This document shows positions 22,531 through 32,079 of a stretch of 64,000 nucleotides of DNA, one piece after another. Origin of the DNA: Komagataeibacter xylinus (GTDB lineage: Bacteria; Pseudomonadota; Alphaproteobacteria; Acetobacterales; Acetobacteraceae). The stretch is taken from assembly GCF_031081985.1 (NCBI RefSeq), contig NZ_JARWSK010000006.1, forward strand, positions 186,001-250,000, written 5' to 3'. The stretch's first letter is position 1. Every line of letters begins with the position of its first letter. The translations under genes and the position numbers were made by a program. The notes under the pieces are model-generated. The model was not told where the DNA came from and made no database searches. It worked only from the letters and a program-made list of their open reading frames with translations.

Positions 22531-23754
22531 ATGCACACCCGACGTTTCCTTCTGGCTGGGGCCACCAGTCTTCTTGTCTCCTCTACAGCGCTTGCCGCCC
22601 CCGCGGCCCGGCGCCGCCACCTCGCTGCCGGTCCGGCCGCTGTTGATGCGGCAGCGCCTGTCGTTGCGTCCTCGCCCGCCAACAGCCTGATCGGCCCGAT
22701 CGACACCATTGCGCGCTGGGCGTGCATTGTCGATTACACCACCGGCGCGGTCATTCTGGAGAAGGCGGCCGACGAGCGCATGCCGCCCTCATCGCTGACC
22801 AAGATGATGACCGCCTACATCGTGTTCAGCATGCTGCGCGCGGGCAGGCTGACGCTGGAGCAGATGCTGCCGGTCAGCGAGAAGGCATGGCGCATGCAGG
22901 GCTCGAAGATGTTCGTGCCGCTCAATGGCACCGTGGCCGTGTCCGACCTCATCCAGGGCATGGTGATCCAGTCGGGCAATGACGCCTGCATCGTGCTGGC
23001 GGAAGGGGTTGCCGGCTCAGAGGACCAGTTCGTCAGCCTGATGAACACGCAGGCAGCGCAACTGGGCATGACCAACACGCACTTCCTCAACGCCACCGGC
23101 TGGCCGATGGACGGGCATTACATGTCCGCGCGTGACGTGGCGACCATCGCCATGCACCTGATCCATGATTACCCTGAATACTACCATTTCTTCTCGGAAA
23201 AGAGCTTCCGCTACAACAAGATATCGCAGGAGAACCGCAACGCGCTGGTGGTCAAGGGCGTGGCCGACGGGCTCAAGACCGGCCATACCGATGCCGGTGG
23301 CTTCGGCCTGTGCGCCAGCGCCGAGCGTGGCGGCAACCGCGTGGTCATGGCCATCAACGGCCTGCCCAGCAGCAACGCGCGCGCCAATGAGGGCGAGCGG
23401 CTGTTCGAGTGGTCATTCGTCAATTTCGAGAACGCGACCCTGCTCCATAACGGTGCCGTGGTGGATCATGCCCCGGTCTGGCTGGGGCAGGCCCCCACCG
23501 TGCCGCTGGTGGCCACGCGTGATGTCACGCTCACCCTGCCGCATGGCTGGCAGAACCGGGTGCATGTGAGCATGGATTACCGCAGCCCCGTGGCCGCCCC
23601 CGTAACGGCGGGCCAGCAGCTTGGCGAGATGGTGATTGCCAATACGGGTCTTGCCGAGATCCGCATTCCGCTGGTGGCGGGTGCCGATGTGCCCCGCCTT
23701 GGCCTGATGGGCCGCGCCACGGCGGTGCTGGGCCGCAAGCTGGGGCATGGCTAG
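22531..23754 (+). CDS. D-alanyl-D-alanine carboxypeptidase, PBP5/6 type
   Basis: A 407-residue serine peptidase that trims the terminal D-Ala of peptidoglycan stem peptides. The signal peptide is MHTRRFLLAGATSLLVSSTALA. The penicillin-binding motifs are present in order: SxxK in MPPSSLTKMM, SxN in IQSGNDACIV, and KTG in GLKTGHTDAGG. A C-terminal beta domain follows (PVAAPVTAGQQLGEMVI). AAGGA precedes the ATG at 22531, which I prefer to the open frame start at 22471. tmk begins three bases after the stop. Confidence 0.92.
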   Translation: MHTRRFLLAGATSLLVSSTALAAPAARRRHLAAGPAAVDAAAPVVASSPANSLIGPIDTIARWACIVDYTTGAVILEKAADERMPPSSLTKMMTAYIVFSMLRAGRLTLEQMLPVSEKAWRMQGSKMFVPLNGTVAVSDLIQGMVIQSGNDACIVLAEGVAGSEDQFVSLMNTQAAQLGMTNTHFLNATGWPMDGHYMSARDVATIAMHLIHDYPEYYHFFSEKSFRYNKISQENRNALVVKGVADGLKTGHTDAGGFGLCASAERGGNRVVMAINGLPSSNARANEGERLFEWSFVNFENATLLHNGAVVDHAPVWLGQAPTVPLVATRDVTLTLPHGWQNRVHVSMDYRSPVAAPVTAGQQLGEMVIANTGLAEIRIPLVAGADVPRLGLMGRATAVLGRKLGHG

Positions 23755-23757
23755 GCC

Positions 23758-24393
23758 ATGACCGGCCTGTTTATTACCCTTGAAGGCGGCGAGGGGGCGG
23801 GCAAGTCCACCCAGGCGCGGCTGCTGGCCGAACACCTGCGCGCGCAGGGTCATGATGTCGACCTCACGCGCGAGCCGGGCGGCACGCCGGGGGCGGAGGC
23901 GCTGCGTGAGCTGCTGCTGTTTGGCGGGCATGGCCTTTCGGCCCGCGCCGAGGTCATGGCCCATTTCGCCGCACGCACCGACCATGTCGACCAGCGCATC
24001 GCGCCCATGCTGGCCCGTGGCGGCGTGGTGATCTGTGACCGCTTTACCGATTCAACCGAGGCCTATCAGGGCTACGGCCTGAGCCACGGCGACCCCGCCA
24101 TGCTGGGCCTGATCGCCACCCTGCGCGGCCTGGTTCCGGTGGTGCCTGACCTCACCTTCATGCTTGAGGTGCCCCCTGCGGTGGCGCAGGCCCGTCTGGC
24201 CGGGCGGGGTGATGGCCGCACCGACCGCTATGAGGCGGAAGGGGCCGCCTTTCATGCCCGCGTGGCCGAGGGCTTTGACACCATTGCCCGGCGCGACGCC
24301 ACGCGCTGCCGCCGCATTGATGCCAGCGGCACGACGCAGGACGTGCAGCAGGCCTTGCGCGACATCGTAACCCCGCTGCTGCCCCATGCCTGA
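23758..24393 (+). CDS. tmk: Thymidylate kinase
   Basis: A 211-residue kinase making dTDP from dTMP. The P-loop is GGEGAGKST (residues 10-18). The DR(Y/F) motif is CDRFTDSTEAYQGYG, and the LID-like region is RGDGRTDRYE. It overlaps holB by eight bases, the common alphaproteobacterial tmk-holB arrangement. Length is family-typical. Confidence 0.96.
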   Translation: MTGLFITLEGGEGAGKSTQARLLAEHLRAQGHDVDLTREPGGTPGAEALRELLLFGGHGLSARAEVMAHFAARTDHVDQRIAPMLARGGVVICDRFTDSTEAYQGYGLSHGDPAMLGLIATLRGLVPVVPDLTFMLEVPPAVAQARLAGRGDGRTDRYEAEGAAFHARVAEGFDTIARRDATRCRRIDASGTTQDVQQALRDIVTPLLPHA

Positions 24394-25348
24394 CCCGCGC
24401 ACCTGCCGCCGCCTGCTTGGCCATGATGCGGCGTGGCGGGAATTCCAGGCGGTCATGCGCACGGGGCGGCTGCACCATGCATGGCTGCTGGCCGGGCCGG
24501 AGGGCATTGGCAAGGCCAGTATGGCCTTTCTCATGGCGCGCGCCCTGCTGCGGGCCGAGGACCATGACAGCCCCGTGGGCCGCCGTGTAACTGCTGGCAC
24601 CCATGCCGACCTGCTGGTCATTGCGCGCGGCATGGATGAAAAGCGCAACCGCCTGCGCCGCGAGATCGTGGGTGATGACATCCGCCCCATTGGCGCCTTC
24701 CTGCGGCGCACGGCGGCCGAGGGCGGCTGGCGGGTAGTGATCGTCGATGGCGCGGAATACATGAACCGCACGGCGGCCAATGCCATTCTCAAGATTCTGG
24801 AAGAACCGCCCGAGCGCGCGATCCTGATCCTGACCACCGCCGTGCCCGGCCGCCTGCTGCCCACCATCCGCAGCCGCTGTCGGGTGCTGGGCCTGTCCGC
24901 CCTTGATGACGCGACGATGCGCGCGGTACTCGCCGCCATGCCCGATGCCCCCCCGGCTGATGAGATCGAGGCCATCATTCCGCTTGCGCATGGCGCGCCG
25001 GGCAAGGCGCTCGAACTGCTTGGCGGTGATGGTCCGGCCCTGTCGCAACTGGTGGCCGGGGTGATGGCGGGCACGGCAGGCGAGGGGGCGGAATACGACA
25101 TTGCCGCGCAGGTCACAAAACGGGAAAATGACTTTTGCGTCTTTTTCGATCTGCTGTGTGATGCCATATCTCAAAAGGCACGTGCCCTGGCCGCCGATAC
25201 GGACAGGGTGCAAACAGCGGATCTGCGCCCGGCCCGTCTGGCCCTGCTGTGGCAGGACATGATGCGGCTGCGCGCGGAAACCGAACAGTTCAATCTGGAT
25301 AAACAGCAGGCGGTCCTTACGGCCCTTGCGCGGGTGAGTGAAACATGA
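24386..25348 (+). CDS. holB: DNA polymerase III delta' subunit
   Basis: A 320-residue clamp-loader AAA+ subunit. The Walker A-like LLAGPEGIGKASMAFLMARALL lies near residue 35, followed by VIVDGAEYMNRTAANAILKILEEPP (the delta' sensor region) and LPTIRSRC. In the clamp loader, delta' carries no catalytic ATPase activity, consistent with degeneracy here. It is coupled to tmk upstream and to metG downstream (overlap of four bases). Confidence 0.93.
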   Translation: MPDPRTCRRLLGHDAAWREFQAVMRTGRLHHAWLLAGPEGIGKASMAFLMARALLRAEDHDSPVGRRVTAGTHADLLVIARGMDEKRNRLRREIVGDDIRPIGAFLRRTAAEGGWRVVIVDGAEYMNRTAANAILKILEEPPERAILILTTAVPGRLLPTIRSRCRVLGLSALDDATMRAVLAAMPDAPPADEIEAIIPLAHGAPGKALELLGGDGPALSQLVAGVMAGTAGEGAEYDIAAQVTKRENDFCVFFDLLCDAISQKARALAADTDRVQTADLRPARLALLWQDMMRLRAETEQFNLDKQQAVLTALARVSET

Positions 25349-26883
25349 CACGGCGCTACTACGTCACAACACCAATCTATTACGTGAACGGGGCGCCTCA
25401 TATCGGCCACGCCTACACCTCGGTCGCAGCCGACGTGATCGCGCGCTTCAAGCGGCTGGCGGGGTTTGATGTCTTCTTCCTGACCGGCACCGACGAGCAT
25501 GGCCAGAAGGTCGAGCAGGCCGCCGAGGCAAAGGGCATGCAGCCGCAGGCCTTCGCCGATGCGGTGGCAGCCGACTTCCGCGACATGTACGACACGATGG
25601 ACATCTCCTACGATGACTTCATCCGCACCACCGAGCCGCGCCATGTGCAGGCGGCGCAGGCGCTGTGGAAGAAGCTTGAGGAAAACGGCCACATCTACCT
25701 CGATGCCTATGAAGGCTGGTACGCAACGCGCGATGAATGCTTCTATGGCGAGGAAGAACTCATCGACGGTCCCGACGGTAAGAAGGTCGCCCCCACGGGC
25801 GCTGCCGTCGAGTGGGTGAAGGAGCCGTCCTACTTCTTCAACCTGTCCAAATTCGGTGACAGGCTGCTGGAACTCTATGAAACCCGCCCCGGCTTCATCG
25901 AGCCGCAGAGCCGCCGCAACGAGGTGAAGAGCTTCGTTAAGCAGGGCCTGCGCGACCTGTCCATCAGCCGCACCAGCTTCAACTGGGGCATTCCCGTGCC
26001 GGGTGACCCGAAGCATGTGATGTATGTGTGGGTCGATGCGCTGGCCAATTACCTCTCCGCCGTAGGCTATCCGGACAAGACGGCGGCGCGGTGGGATTTC
26101 TGGCCGCCCAACCTGCACCTTGTGGGCAAGGACATCCTGCGCTTTCACGCCATCTACTGGCCCGCGCTGCTCATGGCGGCAGACCTGCCACTGCCCGAGC
26201 GCGTGTTCTCGCATGGCTGGTGGACCATTGAAGGCCAGAAGATGAGCAAGTCGCTGGGCAACGTGGTGGACCCGCGTGACCTGGTGAAGACCTTTGGCCT
26301 TGATGCCATCCGCTTCTTCCTTATGCGCGAGATGCCCTTTGGCGGCGATAGCGACCTCAGCCGTCGCGCCATCATCTCGCGCATGAATGTCGAACTGGCC
26401 AATGACCTCGGCAACCTCGCCCAGCGCACGCTCTCGCAGGTCGCGCGCAACTGCGACGGCAAGCTGCCCGCGCAGGGCAAACAGACTGATGAGGACCGCG
26501 AACTGCTGGCTACTGCCAGCCTGCTGCCCGACATCATGCACCAGCAGATCGACCGGCAGGCCCTGACCGACGCGCTGGAGGAAGTGTGGAAGCTGATCCG
26601 CGCCTGCAATGCCTATATCGACCACCAGGCCCCGTGGAAGCTCAAGAAAACCGACCCCGAGCGCATGGCCGACGTGCTGCGCGTGCTCACCGATGCGCTA
26701 CGCATCATCGCCACCGTGCTCCAGCCCTACATGCCCGGCAGCATGGACAGGATGCTGACCCAGCTTGGCGTGGAAAAAGGCGAGCGGGATTTTGCAGCCC
26801 TCGACACCCCGCTGCCTGCAGGTTGCGTGCTGCCCAAGCCGGAGGGTGTGTTCCCGCGCTATGAGGAGCCGGAGGCATCATGA
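25345..26883 (+). CDS. metG: Methionyl-tRNA synthetase
   Basis: A 512-residue class I synthetase. HIGH is PHIGHAY (residues 18-24), and KMSKS is GQKMSKSLGN near residue 300. The anticodon-binding helical domain lies in the C-terminal third (PWKLKKTDPERM). The C-terminal EMAP-type tRNA-binding extension of E. coli MetG is absent, the shorter alphaproteobacterial form. It overlaps holB and tatD by four bases each, so the set is translated as one unit. Confidence 0.96.
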   Translation: MTRRYYVTTPIYYVNGAPHIGHAYTSVAADVIARFKRLAGFDVFFLTGTDEHGQKVEQAAEAKGMQPQAFADAVAADFRDMYDTMDISYDDFIRTTEPRHVQAAQALWKKLEENGHIYLDAYEGWYATRDECFYGEEELIDGPDGKKVAPTGAAVEWVKEPSYFFNLSKFGDRLLELYETRPGFIEPQSRRNEVKSFVKQGLRDLSISRTSFNWGIPVPGDPKHVMYVWVDALANYLSAVGYPDKTAARWDFWPPNLHLVGKDILRFHAIYWPALLMAADLPLPERVFSHGWWTIEGQKMSKSLGNVVDPRDLVKTFGLDAIRFFLMREMPFGGDSDLSRRAIISRMNVELANDLGNLAQRTLSQVARNCDGKLPAQGKQTDEDRELLATASLLPDIMHQQIDRQALTDALEEVWKLIRACNAYIDHQAPWKLKKTDPERMADVLRVLTDALRIIATVLQPYMPGSMDRMLTQLGVEKGERDFAALDTPLPAGCVLPKPEGVFPRYEEPEAS

Positions 26884-27677
26884 CCCGCACGGGACTGACC
26901 GACTCCCACTGCCATCTCGACCATTTCTCCGCTGAGGAAATGCCCGAAGTCCTGGCCCGCACGCGCGAGGCCGGGGTGGACGGGCTGGTGACCATCGGCA
27001 CAAGGCTGTCACGCGCGGCGCAGCAGAAGGCGCTCGCCACGCTCGATGCTCCGGAGCTGCGGGTATGGTGCACCATCGGCACCCATCCCGACCATGTGGA
27101 CGAGGAAGCGCTGCCCACGGGGGCCGAACTCGCGGCCATGGCGGATGACGCCCGCGTGGTGGGCATTGGCGAGAGTGGCCTGGACTACTTTCACGGCCAG
27201 GAGGACATCCGCCCCCGCCAGCAGGAAAGCTTTAGGGTGCATATCGATGCCGCCCGCCGCACCGGCCTGCCGCTGGTCATCCACACGCGCGAGGCCGATG
27301 ACGATACGCTGGCCATATTGCGTGACGAGACCGGCAAGCACGGCGCGTTTCCGTTCCTGATCCACTGTTTCTCATCCGGGCCGGACCTTGCGCGCGGCGC
27401 GCTGGAGCTGGGCGGGTATATCAGCTTCTCGGGCATTGCCACCTTCAACCGCGCGCAGGCGGTGCGTGACGTGGCGAAGGACGTGCCCGCCGAGCGGCTG
27501 CTGGTTGAAACCGATTCGCCCTATCTTGCCCCGGTGCCAAAACGCGGCAAGCGCAACGAACCGGGTTATGTGGCTTATACCGCCCGCATGCTGGCCGAAC
27601 TGCGCGGCATGGAGGATGCGGCATTTGCCGAGATGACCACGCGTAATTTCAGTCGACTGTTTACACGGGCGGTATAA
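26880..27677 (+). CDS. tatD: TatD-family metal-dependent hydrolase
   Basis: A 265-residue TIM-barrel hydrolase/DNase. The metal ligands are DSHCHLDH near the N-terminus, VGIGESGLDYFH, PLVIHTREADDD, LIHCFSSG and VETDSPYLAPVP. It follows metG with an ATGA overlap, as in many Alphaproteobacteria, and the MBL hydrolase gene starts four bases after its stop. The physiological substrate of this family is debated (3'-5' DNase or D-aminoacyl-related activities). Confidence 0.92.
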   Translation: MTRTGLTDSHCHLDHFSAEEMPEVLARTREAGVDGLVTIGTRLSRAAQQKALATLDAPELRVWCTIGTHPDHVDEEALPTGAELAAMADDARVVGIGESGLDYFHGQEDIRPRQQESFRVHIDAARRTGLPLVIHTREADDDTLAILRDETGKHGAFPFLIHCFSSGPDLARGALELGGYISFSGIATFNRAQAVRDVAKDVPAERLLVETDSPYLAPVPKRGKRNEPGYVAYTARMLAELRGMEDAAFAEMTTRNFSRLFTRAV

Positions 27678-27681
27678 CGGC

Positions 27682-28467
27682 ATGGACATGATCATACTGG
27701 GCTGCGGCGGTTCATCGGGCGTGCCCATGCTGGGCGGGCCGGATGGGGCAGGGGACTGGGGCGAATGCGACCCGACCGAGCCACGCAACCGCCGCACGCG
27801 GGCCTCCGTGCTGATTGATGACGGGCCGGGCCGCAGGCTGCTCGTTGATACGGGGCCGGACCTGCGCGCGCAGTTCCTCTCACAGCGCATCGGCATGATC
27901 GACGCCGTGATCTACACCCATGCCCATGCCGACCATATTCTGGGGCTTGATGAACTGCGGGCCATCAACCGCATCATCAACGGGCCGATTCCCATCTACG
28001 GCACGGCGGCGGTGCTCGACGAGATCCGTACCCGCTTCGATTACGCCTTCCGCCCCTGGACCCCGCCTGCCATCTTCCGCCCCATCTTCGACGTGAATGT
28101 CGTCAGCCTGCCCTCCACGCAGGTCATGGCCGGAATGGAAGTGCAGGTGTTTGCCCAGACCCATGGTCGCACCGAAACGCTGGGCCTGCGCGCGGGGCCG
28201 ATGGCCTACTGCACGGACGTGGCCGAGATGGACGCCCACGCCCTTGCCGTGCTGCGCGGGGTCGATACGTGGGTGGTGGACTGCTTCCAGCGCGCGACCC
28301 ACCCGTCGCATGGCTGGCTGGAGCGCGTGCTGCAATGGCGCGAGGTCATACAGCCGCGCCGCACCGTGCTGACCCATATGGGGCCGGATATGGACTGGGC
28401 ATGGATGCAGGCCAACCTGCCCGCGGGCGTCGAGGCGGCGTATGACGGCCTGCGCCTGACAGCATAA
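27682..28467 (+). CDS. MBL-fold metallo-hydrolase, PhnP-like
   Basis: A 261-residue metallo-beta-lactamase-fold protein. It starts with ILGCGGSSGVPMLGG and has the metal motif YTHAHADHILGLDELR, then the later ligands CTDVAEMD and HPSHGW. The PhnP/RNase Z-like subfamily hydrolyses cyclic phosphodiesters or phosphate esters. In Alphaproteobacteria a gene of this kind regularly follows tatD. A hairpin terminator follows. Confidence 0.88.
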   Translation: MDMIILGCGGSSGVPMLGGPDGAGDWGECDPTEPRNRRTRASVLIDDGPGRRLLVDTGPDLRAQFLSQRIGMIDAVIYTHAHADHILGLDELRAINRIINGPIPIYGTAAVLDEIRTRFDYAFRPWTPPAIFRPIFDVNVVSLPSTQVMAGMEVQVFAQTHGRTETLGLRAGPMAYCTDVAEMDAHALAVLRGVDTWVVDCFQRATHPSHGWLERVLQWREVIQPRRTVLTHMGPDMDWAWMQANLPAGVEAAYDGLRLTA

Positions 28468-28469
28468 GG

Positions 28470-28491
28470 ACAGCCTGCGGGCTGTTTTTTT
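28470..28491 (+). terminator. Rho-independent terminator of the tmk-to-MBL operon
   Basis: ACAGCC (28470-28475), loop TGCG, GGCTGT (28480-28485), then a run of T (T7 including the stem base). It starts three bases after the MBL stop codon. Confidence 0.8.
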
Positions 28492-28550
28492 GCCCCGCGC
28501 GGGCAGAAAGCGCACGAAGCCCGCGCGTAATGCTTGCCAGCGCCCGCTTA

Positions 28551-28567
28551 GCCCCCTAAGAGGGGGC
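28551..28567 (+). promoter_or_regulatory. Hairpin upstream of guaB
   Basis: GCCCCCT (28551-28557), AAG, AGGGGGC (28561-28567) forms a strong GC stem about 60 bases before the guaB ATG, with no T-run after it. It may be a 5' leader structure or attenuation element. No purine riboswitch consensus was recognised. Confidence 0.4.
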
Positions 28568-28613
28568 GCCAACGGTCGGTGACCCGAGGCGCGGGGTAGC
28601 CGCCATCTGCTGA

Positions 28614-30131
<1,518 letters not shown>

Positions 30132-30169
30132 TCCTGCCGGCCTTCCCCACAATAACGGTTCCCTGATTC

Positions 30170-31468
30170 ATGACACCCAGCGCACGGCTTTCCGCCGCCA
30201 TTGACCTGCTTGCCGCAATGGAGGCTACGCCGCAGCGCCCTGCCGATGCGCTGGCCAATGCCTTCTTTCGGGAGCGGCGTTATATTGGCGGCGGCGACCG
30301 CCGGGCCATCTCGGCGCGCGTGTGGCGTGTGCTGCGGCACTGGCGCAGGCTGCACTGGTGGATTGAGCGCGTGGGGGGGAAGGTCACGCCCCGCACGCTG
30401 GTGCTGGCCATGATGGCGCTCGACCCGGAGGCGCGTGAAAACCCGCAACACCTCTTTACGGGCGAGCGGTACGCGCCGCTGGGGCTGATCGGCTCCGAGA
30501 GCAGCCTGTACGCCCGGCTTGAAGGGCAGGGGCTGCTGCACCCCGACATGCCGCCCGCCGTGCGGCTGGAAGTGCCGGACTGGCTGCTGCCCCGCCTTGA
30601 GCGTACTTTTGGGGACGGGCTGGAAGCCGAACTTGCCGCCATGGATGGCGAGGCGACGCTTGACCTGCGGGTGAACCTGCTCAAATCCGACCGCCCTACA
30701 GCACGGGCCGCCCTTGAGGGCGAAGGCATCCATGCGGTTGATACCACGCTCTCGCCATGGGGGCTGCGGGTTGCGGGCCGCCAGCCCATTACATCATGCG
30801 CCGCCTTTCGCAGCGGGCTGATCGAAATTCAGGATGAAGGCAGCCAGCTTGTGGTTGCCGCCGTGGGCGCGCGGCCGGGCATGCGCGTGCTCGATTACTG
30901 CGCGGGCGCTGCGGGCAAGACGCTGGGCATGGCCATGACCATGGAAAACCGGGGGCACATCGTGGCGTGCGATGTGTCCGAGCCACGGCTGGAAGGTGCG
31001 GTGCGCCGCCTGCGCCGCGCGGGCGTGCACAATGCCGAGCGACACCTGCTGGTGGCGGGCGACCGCTGGGCGCGCCGCCGCAGTGGCAGCTTTGACCGCG
31101 TGCTGGTCGATGCGCCCTGCACCGGCACCGGCACATGGCGGCGCAACCCCGATGCCCGCCTGCGCCTGCGCGAGCGCGATCTTGTGGAACTGACCGAAAA
31201 GCAGGCTGCCATCATGGACCGCGCCGCAGCCCTGGTGCGGCCGGGCGGGCGGATGGTCTATGCCACCTGCTCCGTGCTGCGCGAGGAAAATGGCGATCAG
31301 ATCGCAGCCTTTCTGGCCCGCAACCCGGCTTTCTCGCTGGTCGTGCCCGATGGCGCGGATGATGACCTGCCTGCGGGGCTGAGCACGGATGGGCAGGTCA
31401 GCCTGACGCCGCGCCAGCACCATACGGATGGCTTTTTCGCCGCCATCATGCAGCGTGACGCGGGCTGA
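30170..31468 (+). CDS. rRNA (cytosine-C5) methyltransferase, RsmB/NOL1-NOP2-Sun family
   Basis: A 432-residue methyltransferase. The N-terminal NusB-like helical part is FRERRYIGGGDRRAISARVWRVL. The SAM site is VLDYCAGAAGKTLGMAM. The two catalytic Cys motifs are VDAPCTGTGTWRRNPD and MVYATCSVLREENGDQ. The ortholog usually methylates C967 of 16S rRNA, but other Sun-family targets cannot be excluded. It lies after guaB, an order seen in other Acetobacteraceae by my recollection. Confidence 0.88.
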   Translation: MTPSARLSAAIDLLAAMEATPQRPADALANAFFRERRYIGGGDRRAISARVWRVLRHWRRLHWWIERVGGKVTPRTLVLAMMALDPEARENPQHLFTGERYAPLGLIGSESSLYARLEGQGLLHPDMPPAVRLEVPDWLLPRLERTFGDGLEAELAAMDGEATLDLRVNLLKSDRPTARAALEGEGIHAVDTTLSPWGLRVAGRQPITSCAAFRSGLIEIQDEGSQLVVAAVGARPGMRVLDYCAGAAGKTLGMAMTMENRGHIVACDVSEPRLEGAVRRLRRAGVHNAERHLLVAGDRWARRRSGSFDRVLVDAPCTGTGTWRRNPDARLRLRERDLVELTEKQAAIMDRAAALVRPGGRMVYATCSVLREENGDQIAAFLARNPAFSLVVPDGADDDLPAGLSTDGQVSLTPRQHHTDGFFAAIMQRDAG

Positions 31469-31545
31469 AATCCGTTTTCCGAAAAATCTTTTGGTAATGC
31501 TTTTTAAGGAACTATTTGAAAGCAACTCATTGATAAAAAATGACA

Positions 31546-31622
31546 AAAGTTTTTGGGTGCCGCCTTTTTTCAAAAAGGCGGCGTTCTTTGAAACTTTCTG
31601 GCAAAAAGCGTCACCAAAAACG
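31546..31622 (-). repeat. Dispersed intergenic palindromic repeat, copy 1
   Basis: This is copy 1 of a family of about 80 bp. On this strand it reads AAAGTTTTTGGGTGCCGCC ... CACCAAAAACG. Its core GCCGCCTTTTT-TC-AAAAAGGCGGC (31559-31582) is a strong hairpin with a T-run on either strand. Copies 1 and 4 are in one orientation, copies 2, 3 and 5 in the other. The 611-base gap 31469-32079 after the rRNA methyltransferase otherwise holds no gene I can support: a possible eroded copy near 31480-31525 and the leader inverted repeat before the antiporter. Confidence 0.8.
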
Positions 31623-31972
31623 TCCTTATGATTGCTGGGTGTTTTCCGGGCTGATTTTCAAACAGTTTCTAAAAGGCAGCGTTTTCAGCAAGCTCCGGTC
31701 CTGAATCCGCCCTTCAGCCCAAACAGGCTTCACAACCCATGCACACCATCCCGCGCCCTGCCATGCGGGGGCACAGCTAGGGGGAATGCAGCCATCAACA
31801 AAGCGTCAGCACAACAAAAGAAAGTCAAATCGCGCCTGCGCGGTGTTTAACATTCGCGCCGTATTTTGTTGCGGCAAGAAATATTTTTGGCTTATCTATG
31901 ACAGGCTGGTTCTGGTTTCCTGCCTTGGGCGTTATTGTTGCACATATACAGTGTCGGGTGCCGAAGCTGACC

Positions 31973-32031
31973 GGATCATGGATGCGGCGCAGGGCAGGGC
32001 GGGCCTGAAAGGTCGCGGCCCTCCATGATCC
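31973..32031 (+). promoter_or_regulatory. Inverted repeat in the leader of the antiporter gene
   Basis: GGATCATGGA (31973-31982) and TCCATGATCC (32022-32031) are perfectly complementary, separated by 39 GC-rich bases, and end 48 bases before the antiporter ATG. They could form a long-stem leader structure. No known riboswitch class recognised. Confidence 0.4.
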
Positions 32032-32079
32032 ATTGGCAGGCTGGCACCGGCGCCATTTGCAACATTATGGGACATCGGG

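Noticed and set aside
31428-31631. Short open frames with PPFFKKAAF-type sequence at this and three other sites (42490-42834, 44786-45010, 52477-52878)
   Set aside because: They arise from translating the dispersed intergenic repeat; the shared peptide comes from repeat DNA, not from a protein family.
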